DNA from: Actinomycetota bacterium | GTDB lineage: Bacteria > Actinomycetota > Thermoleophilia > UBA2241 | NCBI GenBank assembly: GCA_003132645.1 | Contig: PKYM01000133.1 | Location: forward strand, 1-11,591 | Direction of reading: 5' to 3' | DNA: 11,591 bases | Part shown: piece by piece, positions 1 through 5,400 of the stretch | How positions within the stretch are numbered: the stretch's first letter is position 1 | How the letters are laid out: each line of letters begins with the position of its first letter | Notes under the pieces: model-generated | Database searches by the model: none | The model's input: the letters and a program-made list of their open reading frames with translations, nothing else | Told to the model about the DNA's origin: nothing | Position numbers and translations under genes: made by a program

Positions 1-4
1 ACTC

Positions 5-721
5 TCACAGGTCGAACAGCCGCAGCTCCGGCAGCCGCCGGGTCAGCTCGGTCAGCGTGCCGGTGATGAGCAGCAGGCCGAACGCGACCAGCACGACGCC
101 CGAGACGATCTGCACGGCCCGGTAGTGACGCTTCAGAAAACCCAGGCGGGCCATCACCCAGTCGTAGGCGAGAGCCGCGAGAACGAAAGGTACGCCGAGC
201 CCGGCCGAGTACAGGGCCAGCAGCAGCGCCCCCGAACCCGCCCCGCCGCCCGAGCCGGCCAGCACGAGGATGCTGCCCAACACGTAGCCCACACAAGGCG
301 TCCAGCCGAGACACACGACCGCTCCCGTGACGAAGGCGCCGGCGATCCCCGTGCGCGGCGAGAGCGACAGGCGCCAGCCCGGCAGCCGCACGATATCGGC
401 CACGGCCACGCCGGCCACGACAAGGAAGACCCCTCCCACGATGGTCAGCAGCCGCCGCTCGTCCTCGAGCAACGAACCGACGCCGCCGGCGGCGGCTCCC
501 AGTGCCACAAAGACGACGCTGAAACCGCAGACGAATGCCAGCGCCGTGCGGAGGACGTCGCGCCGTCGCCGGTCGAGGTCGGCGACGGCGACTCCTGAGA
601 CATACGACAGGTAGGCGGGCACGAGAGGCAGCACGCAGGGCGACAGAAACGACACCGCGCCGGCCACCAGAGCCAGAGCGACCGCCGCCGGCGAGAGCGA
701 GTGGATGGCGGCGGCGATCAT
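5..721 (-). CDS. ccdA: CcdA-like cytochrome c biogenesis / thiol-disulfide transmembrane transporter
   Basis: This is a 238-residue polytopic membrane protein with about six hydrophobic segments. The first helix carries SFLSPCVLPLVPAYLSY (Cys29). The fourth-helix region carries CLGWTPCVGYVLGSI (Cys137, Cys143). Cys29 and Cys143, each next to a proline, match the paired cysteines of the CcdA/DsbD-beta family. That family moves reducing equivalents across the membrane from cytoplasmic thioredoxin to extracytoplasmic thioredoxin-like proteins, for example for haem-cytochrome c assembly. The length is normal for stand-alone CcdA. I chose ATG 721 because it places the first membrane segment at the N-terminus. 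An upstream GTG at 775 would add 18 residues without family features. No good Shine-Dalgarno lies before either start. No thioredoxin-like or ResB/ResC partner is visible, but the gene ends at the window edge, so partners may lie to the left. The exact physiological partner is unknown. Confidence 0.9.
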   Translation of the reverse strand: MIAAAIHSLSPAAVALALVAGAVSFLSPCVLPLVPAYLSYVSGVAVADLDRRRRDVLRTALAFVCGFSVVFVALGAAAGGVGSLLEDERRLLTIVGGVFLVVAGVAVADIVRLPGWRLSLSPRTGIAGAFVTGAVVCLGWTPCVGYVLGSILVLAGSGGGAGSGALLLALYSAGLGVPFVLAALAYDWVMARLGFLKRHYRAVQIVSGVVLVAFGLLLITGTLTELTRRLPELRLFDL

Positions 722-786
722 CGCCCAGCGCCCCGGAGAGCACGGCGCCCACCCGTTCGCAACGCGGCCGAGCACATCGCCGGCCT

Positions 787-810
787 GATGGCCGACCCGA
801 TGGCCGACCC
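787..810. repeat. 12-bp tandem duplication in intergenic region
   Basis: GATGGCCGACCC occurs twice back to back (787-798 and 799-810), followed by a degenerate third piece, GATGGCCTG, at 820-828. It lies in the non-coding gap 722-920 between the divergent ccdA and zinc-ribbon genes. I see no gene in that gap. The repeat probably reflects replication slippage, and no function is implied. Confidence 0.6.
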
Positions 811-920
811 TGGCCTGCCGATGGCCTGTCTCCTGGGCCTTATCGCCGTCTCCCCCTGGCTCGCCGGACCGGCCGGCCTGTTCGCGTCCGTGTTTCGCCC
901 CTCCCGGAGCGGCTCCTGGT

Positions 921-948
921 TTGACGGGGCACGCGACCGCGCCATACT
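921..948 (+). promoter_or_regulatory. Predicted housekeeping-sigma promoter of the zinc-ribbon gene
   Basis: TTGACG (921-926) fits a -35 box at five of six positions. CATACT (943-948) fits a -10 box at four of six, with 16 bp between them. The transcription start would fall near 955, giving a leader of about 30 nt before ATG 987. This is one of the two best -35/-10 pairs in the window. Confidence 0.55.
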
Positions 949-961
949 ACCCCCTAGGGTA
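948..961. promoter_or_regulatory. C-tract/G-tract palindrome (CsoR-family-like operator)
   Basis: TACCCCCTAGGGTA forms an inverted repeat (TACCC and GGGTA arms) with a perfect CCCTAGGG core at 952-959. It covers the predicted transcription start of the zinc-ribbon gene. A/T-flanked C-tract and G-tract palindromes of this form are typical binding sites of the CsoR/RcnR/CstR family of copper, nickel or persulfide sensors. No such regulator is encoded in the window, so the assignment rests on the motif and its position only. Confidence 0.4.
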
Positions 962-986
962 TATCTTCGACGAGCCAGGGAGTCCG

Positions 987-1187
987 ATGGCCACCTACGA
1001 TCTTGTCTGCCTCGAGTGCGGCCACGTCTTTGAGCTCTTCGTGCAGGGCTTCCTCAAAAATGAAGACCGCCAGTGCCCGAGCTGCGGCTCGTTCAAGACC
1101 CGGCAGAAGTTCTCGCCGTTTCTCACCAACGCCACGAGCTCGTCGGGCGACTCGCCAAGCGCGTCGTCGGGCAGCGGCTACAGCTGA
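987..1187 (+). CDS. FmdB-family small zinc-ribbon protein
   Basis: This is a 66-residue protein of the FmdB/CxxC_CxxC_SSSS regulatory-protein family. It opens with MATYDLVCLECGHVFE and continues with CPSCGS, so two CxxC pairs (residues 8/11 and about 30/33) form a predicted zinc ribbon. The tail after residue 45 is a low-complexity Ser/Gly stretch typical of the family. ATG 987 is chosen because the family starts with M-(A/P)-x-Y-x-(F/L)-x-C. AGGGAG (977-982) lies just upstream as a ribosome-binding site, although its spacing is short. Its exact role is unknown. Family members are often annotated as putative transcriptional regulators on slender evidence. It has its own promoter and an operator-like palindrome. 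galE follows after 73 bp with a separate promoter, so the two are probably not strictly co-transcribed. Confidence 0.85.
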   Translation: MATYDLVCLECGHVFELFVQGFLKNEDRQCPSCGSFKTRQKFSPFLTNATSSSGDSPSASSGSGYS

Positions 1188-1245
1188 GGCTGAGCCGCCG
1201 GGCGCGTCGCGCCCGACACTCACCATCCGGCACCGCTCGCCGAAC

Positions 1246-1254
1246 TGGTACTAT
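1246..1254 (+). promoter_or_regulatory. Extended -10 promoter for a leaderless galE transcript
   Basis: TGG followed by TACTAT (TG at 1246-1247, hexamer 1249-1254) is a TG-extended -10 element. It ends 6 bp before ATG 1261, so transcription should start at or next to the A of the start codon. No Shine-Dalgarno precedes the ATG, which fits leaderless translation. No convincing -35 box is present, as is usual for extended -10 promoters. Confidence 0.5.
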
Positions 1255-1260
1255 GGCGCC

Positions 1261-2256
1261 ATGAAGGTACTCGTCACCGGAGGCGCCGGCTACATCGGCA
1301 GCGTGATCGCCGCCGGCCTGCTAGCGGCCGGTCACGACGTGACCGTCTACGACGACCTCTCGCGCGGCCACCGCGCCGCGGTCGCGGCCGCCGCGCAGCT
1401 CGTGGTCGCCGACATTCGCGACACCGAGCGCCTCACTGAAGCGCTCACGGCCGGCGGCTGCGAAGCCATCGTGCACATGGCTGCCCTGGCCGAGGTCGCC
1501 GAGTCGGTCGCCTTTCCGCAGCGTTACCACGACGTCAACGTCGGCGGCACGCGTTCCGTGCTCGAGGCCGCGCGCAGCGCCGGTGTGGCGCGTCTCGTGT
1601 TCTCCTCCACGGCGGCGGTCTACGGCGCGCCTGAGACGCTCCCCATCGACGAAGATTCCCCGCTGGCTCCGGCCAATCCCTACGGCGAGACCAAGCTTGC
1701 GGCCGAGCGGCTGCTGTTCGAGGCGGCCGCCGCCAGCGGCGGCCGCCTCGCCGCCGTCGCGCTGCGCTACTTCAACGCCGCCGGCGCCGACGGGCCTCGG
1801 GGCGAGGATCACGCCCCCGAGAGCCACCTCGTCCCGCTGGCCCTCAAGGCGGCCCGCGACGGCACCGCGCTGAAGGTCTTCGGCGACGACTACCCGACCG
1901 CCGACGGCACCTGCGTGCGCGACTACGTCCACGTGCGCGACCTGGCCGAGGCCCACATCGCCGCGCTCGAGGGACTGCCGCAGACGGCCGGGGCCTTCAA
2001 CCTCGGCACCGGCAGCGGGAGCTCCGTGCTCGAGGTGCTGCGAGCGGTCGACGCGGCGACCGCGCGCAGCACCCCAGTCGAGCACGCCGGCCGCCGGGCG
2101 GGCGACCCCCCGGTGCTGGTGGCCTCGAACGACCGCGCCCGCCGCCTGTTGGGCTGGCACCCGCAAAGACCGCTCGATGACATCGTAGGCGATGCCTGGA
2201 CGTGGCTGCGCGACCATCCGCGCGGCTACGACGACAGGACTGACGGCAGCCGCTGA
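1261..2256 (+). CDS. galE: UDP-glucose 4-epimerase
   Basis: This is a 331-residue extended short-chain dehydrogenase/reductase. It interconverts UDP-glucose and UDP-galactose with bound NAD, supplying galactose for cell-surface glycans and the Leloir pathway. The N-terminus MKVLVTGGAGYIGS holds the GxxGxxG dinucleotide-binding turn (Gly7, Gly10, Gly13). FSSTAAVYG (residues 114-122) supplies the catalytic Ser/Thr (Thr117). NPYGETK supplies Tyr141 and Lys145. ALRYFNAAGA and the CVRDYVHVRDLAEAH segment near residue 220 are characteristic of GalE. The length is close to the usual 325-340. ATG 1261 is fixed by the Rossmann start. A longer open frame running back to 1003 would overlap the zinc-ribbon gene and is rejected. 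A leaderless promoter is predicted. Epimerases acting on related sugars (UDP-GlcNAc, UDP-xylose) cannot be excluded. Confidence 0.93.
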   Translation: MKVLVTGGAGYIGSVIAAGLLAAGHDVTVYDDLSRGHRAAVAAAAQLVVADIRDTERLTEALTAGGCEAIVHMAALAEVAESVAFPQRYHDVNVGGTRSVLEAARSAGVARLVFSSTAAVYGAPETLPIDEDSPLAPANPYGETKLAAERLLFEAAAASGGRLAAVALRYFNAAGADGPRGEDHAPESHLVPLALKAARDGTALKVFGDDYPTADGTCVRDYVHVRDLAEAHIAALEGLPQTAGAFNLGTGSGSSVLEVLRAVDAATARSTPVEHAGRRAGDPPVLVASNDRARRLLGWHPQRPLDDIVGDAWTWLRDHPRGYDDRTDGSR

Positions 2257-2356
2257 CCGCACTGGTGACGGCGGCTGACCGCGCGGGTGGCGGCCACCGA
2301 CAGCGGCAGGAGCGCACGAGAGACCGCGCATCTGACGGCGGCATCGAGGCAGCCCC

Positions 2357-2440
2357 GGGGTTGAGAGGCGCTTAGAGGGCGAATTCGATGCACGGCCCCG
2401 GCCGTGAATCCCCTACCCGGTTTGGCGAGGCGTGTCTCGC
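2357..2440. repeat. Palindromic hairpin element, copy A
   Basis: The element starts with GGGGTTGAGAGGCGCTT, a diverged copy of the tandem-array core. It continues with a hairpin, CACGGCC (2391-2397) pairing with GGCCGTG (2400-2406), and then CCCTACCCGGTTTGGCGAGG. The same order of core, hairpin and CCTAC-GGTTT-GCG block recurs at 2742-2830, although the hairpin arms there have a different sequence. Changed arms with preserved pairing suggest the fold matters more than the bases. Confidence 0.55.
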
Positions 2441-2450
2441 TCGCGGGCTC

Positions 2451-2514
2451 GTCGCAGCGGCAGACCTCCGGTGACGGTCGGCGGCCGTAGGGCGACCGTT
2501 ACCCTGGCTGCGAC
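2451..2514. repeat. Two-tier stem-loop
   Basis: The outer arms are GTCGCAGC (2451-2458) and GCTGCGAC (2507-2514), a perfect 8-bp pairing. The inner arms are GGTGACGGTCG (2470-2480) and CGACCGTTACC (2493-2503), which pair over 11 positions with one G-T wobble. They enclose a 12-nt loop. The nesting gives a stable imperfect hairpin of about 64 nt in non-coding DNA. It could be a structured RNA, a terminator-like element without a T-tract, or part of the repeat family around it. Confidence 0.45.
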
Positions 2515-2533
2515 GCGAAGGCGGAACCGGGGG

Positions 2534-2772
2534 TTGAGGGGCGCTTAGAGCCGTCAGCCTTGCGCGGCGCGTTGGGGGGAGTCGGCGGAGGCGGAGGCGG
2601 AGACTGAGGGACGCTTCAGAGCCGTCAGCCTTGCGCGGCGCTCGAGGGGAGTCGGCGCAGTCGGGCCGCGGCTTGACGAGGGACGCTTCGGAGCCGTGAG
2701 CCCTTCGCGGCGCGCTCGAGGGGAGTCGGCGGAGGCGGGGCCGGGGGTTGAGGGACGCTTCGGAGCGTGAGC
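2534..2772 (+). repeat. Tandem array of an approximately 72-bp G-rich repeat
   Basis: The core TTGAGGGACGCTTCGGAGCC recurs with its (A/G)CGCTT hexamer at 2541, 2611, 2683 and 2755, giving spacings of 70, 72 and 72 bp. Between cores lies a shared block containing GCGCGGCG, CTCGAGGGGAGTCGGC and GGAGGCGG. Three units are nearly full-length and the last one runs into a palindromic element. The 24-codon period produces a false repetitive protein on the minus strand. This looks like an intergenic repeat family amplified by slippage or unequal exchange. Confidence 0.75.
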
Positions 2773-2850
2773 AACATCCGCAGCCTTGGCTGCGGATCCC
2801 TACTCTGGTTTCGCGGAGCGCGTCCCGAGCCCCCGGTCTCGCCCTCCGCC
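2728..2850. repeat. Long imperfect palindrome with perfect 10-bp central hairpin, copy B
   Basis: The centre is ATCCGCAGCC (2776-2785), two T residues, then GGCTGCGGAT (2788-2797), which is a perfect 10-bp inverted repeat. Symmetry extends outward: GGCGGAGGCGGGGCCGGGGG at 2728-2747 and its following TTGAGGGACG correspond, on the opposite strand, to the segment at 2821-2850. Between these arms and the centre the two sides diverge. The whole is an imperfect palindrome of about 123 bp, ending in a block (CCCTACTCTGGTTTCGCGG) shared with copy A. Non-autonomous REP- or MITE-like elements have this architecture. Confidence 0.6.
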
Positions 2851-2898
2851 GACGACCCGCAGACGCCCATGAGACGCTCACACACGGAGCGCGAGCCG

Positions 2899-2925
2899 CG
2901 TCCCGAGCCCCCGGCCCCGCCGCAG
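2899..2925 (-). repeat. Inverted partial copy of the 72-bp repeat
   Basis: CGTCCCGAGCCCCCGG occurs at 2821-2836 and again, identically, at 2899-2914. Its reverse complement, extended through GGCCCCGCCGC, reads as the CGGGGCCGGGGG(T)TGAGGGACG part of the tandem unit, apart from a few changes. Thus two minus-strand copies follow the four plus-strand cores. Confidence 0.5.
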
Positions 2926-2949
2926 CCGCGCCGTGCCGGGCGCTGCGCC

Positions 2950-3375
2950 TCAGACCGAAGCCGGTGAGGGCGCCGCGACCAGATCGTTGAGCGTGACCTC
3001 GCCGAGCACGTCCATCATGCGTTCCTGGGCGAGCACCCACACCTCGTGCATGCGACAGTCGGCGCTGCGGCGACAGTCCCCGGGCCGCAGAACGCAGCCG
3101 TTGAGGGCGATCGGGCCGTCGATCGCTTCGACCACCTCGCGCACCGTGATCGCGGCGGCCGGGCGAGCCAGCGAGAATCCGCCGTGGGCGCCGCGTTGCG
3201 ACACGACGAGATCGGCGTGTACGAGGTTCTGGAAGATCTTGGCGAGGAAGCTCTCGGGGATATCCTGCTCGACGCCGACCTCGTGAAGCGAGGAGATCTC
3301 GCCGACGGGACGCTTTGTCAGGTAGGTCATGGCGCGGATGGCGTACTCGCCGCCGCGTGTCAGTTGCAAGCCCAC
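2950..3375 (-). CDS. Rrf2/IscR-family iron-sulfur transcriptional regulator
   Basis: This is a 141-residue regulator. The N-terminal winged helix-turn-helix begins LQLTRGGEYAIRAMTYL and includes IPESFLAKIFQNLVHADLVVSQRGAHGGFSLAR, the Rrf2 recognition helix and wing. The C-terminal half has Cys94, Cys101 and Cys107, then His110. This matches the Cys3-His ligand pattern of E. coli IscR (Cys92, Cys98, Cys104, His107) except for one extra residue between the first two cysteines. It therefore probably senses a [2Fe-2S] or other Fe-S cluster, nitric oxide or redox state. GTG 3375 is chosen because GGGAG (3381-3385) sits 5 nt upstream. GTG 3387, GTG 3381 and TTG 3369 are alternatives. A promoter and palindromic operator lie directly upstream, suggesting autoregulation. 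No suf/isc genes are in the window, so whether it is IscR, NsrR or RsrR-like is not settled. Confidence 0.88.
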   Translation of the reverse strand: MGLQLTRGGEYAIRAMTYLTKRPVGEISSLHEVGVEQDIPESFLAKIFQNLVHADLVVSQRGAHGGFSLARPAAAITVREVVEAIDGPIALNGCVLRPGDCRRSADCRMHEVWVLAQERMMDVLGEVTLNDLVAAPSPASV

Positions 3376-3399
3376 TCGCACTCCCACGCAGGTACCAGT

Positions 3400-3416
3400 C
3401 GGACAGTTTTTGTCCG
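3400..3416. promoter_or_regulatory. Perfect palindrome at the Rrf2 gene start, probable operator
   Basis: CGGACA GTTTT TGTCCG is a perfect 6-bp inverted repeat with a 5-bp A/T-rich centre, 17 bp in all. It lies 25 bp before the GTG of the Rrf2-type gene and immediately after its predicted -10 box, about where RNA polymerase would start. Dyad sites overlapping their own promoter are usual for Rrf2 regulators, so negative autoregulation is the simplest reading. It could also affect the divergent TPR gene. Confidence 0.55.
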
Positions 3417-3424
3417 TGTTCAGT

Positions 3425-3454
3425 ACTCTAGACGGGCCGTCGCGGCGCCGTCAA
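3425..3454 (-). promoter_or_regulatory. Predicted promoter of the Rrf2-type gene
   Basis: On the minus strand, TTGACG (3454-3449) is a -35 box with five of six matches. TAGAGT (3430-3425) is a -10 box with four of six, and the spacer is 18 bp. The start would fall near 3418, next to the 17-bp palindrome, with a leader of about 43 nt. Confidence 0.5.
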
Positions 3455-3470
3455 GCGAGCCTCCGTATTT

Positions 3471-3497
3471 GTTAAGCACGGGTTAAGGACTGTTACA
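3471..3497 (+). promoter_or_regulatory. Helically phased GTTAAG direct repeats upstream of the TPR gene
   Basis: GTTAAG at 3471-3476 and 3482-3487 and GTTACA at 3492-3497 are spaced 11 and 10 bp apart, so they lie on one face of the helix. Direct hexamers with 11-bp phasing are the layout bound by OmpR/PhoB-type response regulators. The site is about 100 bp before the TTG start of the TPR gene. The call rests on pattern only. Confidence 0.3.
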
Positions 3498-3500
3498 GGC

Positions 3501-3520
3501 GGTCCGACCGGGTCCGACCG
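3501..3520. repeat. Perfect 10-bp tandem duplication upstream of the TPR gene
   Basis: GGTCCGACCG is repeated twice without a gap. Each copy is itself a near-palindrome (GGTC-C-GACC). It lies between the phased hexamers and a possible -10 element, CATACT, at 3536-3541, so it may be a regulatory site or simple slippage. Confidence 0.45.
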
Positions 3521-3597
3521 GCGAAAAGAGAGTCGCATACTACACCTACGGGAACGAACAACGTGCCCCGGGCTGTGCCACGAAAGGAGCTCTCGCG

Positions 3598-4215
3598 TTG
3601 CGTAAGCAGTACGCTGTCGCCGGTGTCGTCGTGGCGGTCCTGGTCGCCTCATTGATCGTCGTCGCCGGCTCGAGGTCGTCCAAGGGCTCGGACCCCGCCC
3701 AGAAGGCAAGCGCCAAGTCTGCGACCACCGGCTACGCGTCGGCAACCTCCGGCGTCCGCGCTCCCACCGACTACAGTGCGATGGTCAAGCTCCTCGCGGC
3801 ACGTTACGCCCGAAACCCCTCCGACTCCAAGATCGCCCTGGCCCTCGCCAACGCCTACCTCATGACCGATCGACCCAAGAAAGCGGGACGCCTGTACACG
3901 AAAGTCCTCAAGAGCGAACCCGACAACGAGACCGCCAAGGTGCAGCTCGCGATGGCGCTCCATGCCGACGGCAACGACGACCAGGCCTTCGAGTTGCTGA
4001 ACGCCGTCCTGCGGACCGACCCGCGCAGCCAGCTCGCCCACTACGACCTGGCTGGCCTCTACTTCTCCGAGCAGAAGTCCACCTTAGCAAGGGATGAGTG
4101 GAAGAGAGCGGCGGCCCTCGACCCCGCCTCGGGCGTCGGCAAGATGGCCCAGGATTTCGTCAACCTGATGGATGAGACCACCGGCCGGCCGCACCCGAAC
4201 GGCACCGGCGGGTAA
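3598..4215 (+). CDS. Membrane-anchored tetratricopeptide-repeat protein
   Basis: This is a 205-residue protein that starts at TTG with a strong ribosome-binding site, AAAGGAG (3583-3589), 8 nt upstream. Residues 1-5 are basic and residues 6-24 form one hydrophobic helix without a lipobox cysteine. The protein is therefore probably anchored in the membrane with its bulk outside the cytoplasm. A Ser/Ala-rich linker (about 25-55) follows, then about three TPR units from roughly residue 60 to 185 (YARNPSDSKIALALANAYL, LKSEPDNETAKVQLAMAL, LRTDPRSQLAHYDLAGLYF). TPRs bind partner proteins. No enzymatic domain is present and the partner is unknown. The gene diverges from the Rrf2 gene and converges on the phosphoribosyltransferase gene, only 16 bp away. 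Its upstream region has phased repeats suggesting regulation. A CcmH/NrfG-like role in cytochrome assembly is possible but unsupported. Confidence 0.82.
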   Translation: MRKQYAVAGVVVAVLVASLIVVAGSRSSKGSDPAQKASAKSATTGYASATSGVRAPTDYSAMVKLLAARYARNPSDSKIALALANAYLMTDRPKKAGRLYTKVLKSEPDNETAKVQLAMALHADGNDDQAFELLNAVLRTDPRSQLAHYDLAGLYFSEQKSTLARDEWKRAAALDPASGVGKMAQDFVNLMDETTGRPHPNGTGG

Positions 4216-4231
4216 CTTAAAACGCGGCGCT

Positions 4232-5332
4232 CTACCCCACCAGCTCGAGACGCGGGTTGGGCCGCTCGCAGCGCCCCCGCTTGGCGCACGGCCGGCCGTC
4301 GACACGCACGACGTCGGCCGTAAAGTCGACCTTGCCGCGCAGCAGGCTCGAGCCAACGCCGTAGGCGTCGGCCGGCACGCCGGTGCACTCGAACTCGCGG
4401 ATGCGATCGGCGTCGAAGCCGCCGCTCACCACGATGCGCACGTGCGCGAAGCCTTCGGCGTCCAGGGCGCGCCGCACGTTGCGCACGAGCTCGGGGGTGA
4501 CGCCGGTCGGGCGGAACTGCCCCATGTCCTCCCATAACGAGCGGTCGACCATGGTCTCTGAGGTGTCGAGGCGCACGCCCCACAGGCGCGCGCCGAGAGC
4601 GCGGGCGCAGGCGAGCGAGGTCGCCACGCAGTCGTTATCGAAGTCAACCAGGGCGACCACGTTGACGTCGGGATGCAGGACGTCGGCGAACGCCTCCGAG
4701 GCGACGACCGTGTCGCCGCCGTAGGCCGCGATCAGGCCGTGCGGCACGGTGCCGCCGCCCTTGCCGCCCCACCACGACGCCTGCTCGTCGGTCGACACGC
4801 CGATGGCGCCGGCGATGTGCGCCGCCCAGCCATCGCCGGCCTGGACCCGATAGTGGTCGAAGCGCGCCGGAAAGAAGAGGATCGGTTTGTCGCCGGCCGC
4901 CTCGACGACCCGGCGCACGTTCGTCGAGATCAGCGTGCGCCGCGTCAGGACCCCGAGGTACACCGTCTCCAGGTGGGCGAACAGCGAGTAGTCGCCCTCG
5001 ATCGTCATGACGGTCTCCCACGGCGCGATGTCGTCGCCGTCGTAGAGCGCCCTGACCTCGAGCTCGTCCCAGCCGTTGACCCAGGTGCGCCTGCCGTCGC
5101 GCTCGACGTGGCGGCCCGAGCACTCACGCAGGGCGGCGATCGCTTCGTCCATGCCGCCCAGCACGGCCGCCTCGTATTTCTGGAAGACCTGCATCAGCAC
5201 CCGCGGATGCTCGCCTCTGGTCTCGAGGACGCGCTTGGACAGGTTGAAGTAGGCGTCGGAGTAGTAGCCCTCCCGCATGCGCTCCACGGGCAGCGCGAAG
5301 ACGGCGGGGTCGAGGCGGCGGCGCTCACTCAT
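4232..5332 (-). CDS. pncB: Nicotinate phosphoribosyltransferase
   Basis: This is a 366-residue type II phosphoribosyltransferase of the nicotinate/quinolinate family. It would make nicotinate mononucleotide from nicotinate and PRPP, with ATP hydrolysis, in the NAD salvage pathway. It has the N-terminal segment YYSDAYFNLSKRVLE, EGDYSLFAHLETVYLGVL, the active-site motif GTVPHGLI (His198), ALVDFDNDC, LWGVRLDTSE, VVSGGFDADRI and GVGSSL, then a basic Cys-containing tail, PCAKRGRCERPNPRLELV. This order and its compact length fit a shorter actinobacterial-type branch better than E. coli PncB. No Shine-Dalgarno precedes ATG 5332. A TG-extended -10 box ends 7 bp upstream, implying a leaderless transcript. 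It shares strand with the CobB-like gene 68 bp upstream. Substrate choice between nicotinate and a related pyridine is inferred from family. Confidence 0.85.
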   Translation of the reverse strand: MSERRRLDPAVFALPVERMREGYYSDAYFNLSKRVLETRGEHPRVLMQVFQKYEAAVLGGMDEAIAALRECSGRHVERDGRRTWVNGWDELEVRALYDGDDIAPWETVMTIEGDYSLFAHLETVYLGVLTRRTLISTNVRRVVEAAGDKPILFFPARFDHYRVQAGDGWAAHIAGAIGVSTDEQASWWGGKGGGTVPHGLIAAYGGDTVVASEAFADVLHPDVNVVALVDFDNDCVATSLACARALGARLWGVRLDTSETMVDRSLWEDMGQFRPTGVTPELVRNVRRALDAEGFAHVRIVVSGGFDADRIREFECTGVPADAYGVGSSLLRGKVDFTADVVRVDGRPCAKRGRCERPNPRLELVG

Positions 5333-5339
5333 GCGCGGA

Positions 5340-5348
5340 AGTGTACCA
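5340..5348 (-). promoter_or_regulatory. Extended -10 promoter for a leaderless pncB transcript
   Basis: On the minus strand TGG-TACACT (5348-5340) is a TG-extended -10 box ending 7 bp before ATG 5332. The arrangement repeats that of galE (TGG-TACTAT). No ribosome-binding site intervenes, so the transcript probably starts at or very near the ATG. The gene can therefore be transcribed separately from the CobB-like gene upstream. Confidence 0.45.
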
Positions 5349-5400
5349 CCGCGGTCGTGGGCGAGGTGTCGTGGTGTGGAGCCGGCCTACCCCGTGGCGG

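Larger units (their letters stand above)
2257..2949. other. Gene-free repeat-rich intergenic region
   Basis: About 690 bp separates galE from the convergent Rrf2-type gene. Open frames here owe their length to high G+C content and to an approximately 72-bp repeat whose period is a multiple of three. One repeat spacing is 70 bp, which breaks the frame, and no reading frame resembles a known protein. The region instead holds two palindromic hairpin elements, a further stem-loop, a tandem array and an inverted partial copy, listed separately. The first 100 bp also carry an imperfect duplication of the last bases of galE (2242-2260 and 2267-2282). No clean rho-independent terminator was found. 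Confidence 0.7.

Noticed and set aside
776..920. Short plus- and minus-strand open frames between ccdA and the zinc-ribbon gene
   Set aside because: They are Arg/Pro-rich with no ribosome-binding sites or recognizable domains, and they overlap the predicted promoter.
1003..1260. N-terminal extension of galE back to 1003
   Set aside because: It overlaps the zinc-ribbon gene in a different frame and encodes Arg/Ala-rich sequence. The Rossmann motif begins right after ATG 1261.
2372..3040. 222-codon minus-strand open frame with a repeated SEASL peptide
   Set aside because: The peptide repeat is the translation of the 72-bp DNA repeat. A 70-bp spacing shifts its frame, it overlaps the 3' end of the Rrf2 gene in another frame, and the composition is Arg/Pro/Ala-rich as expected from G+C-rich non-coding DNA.
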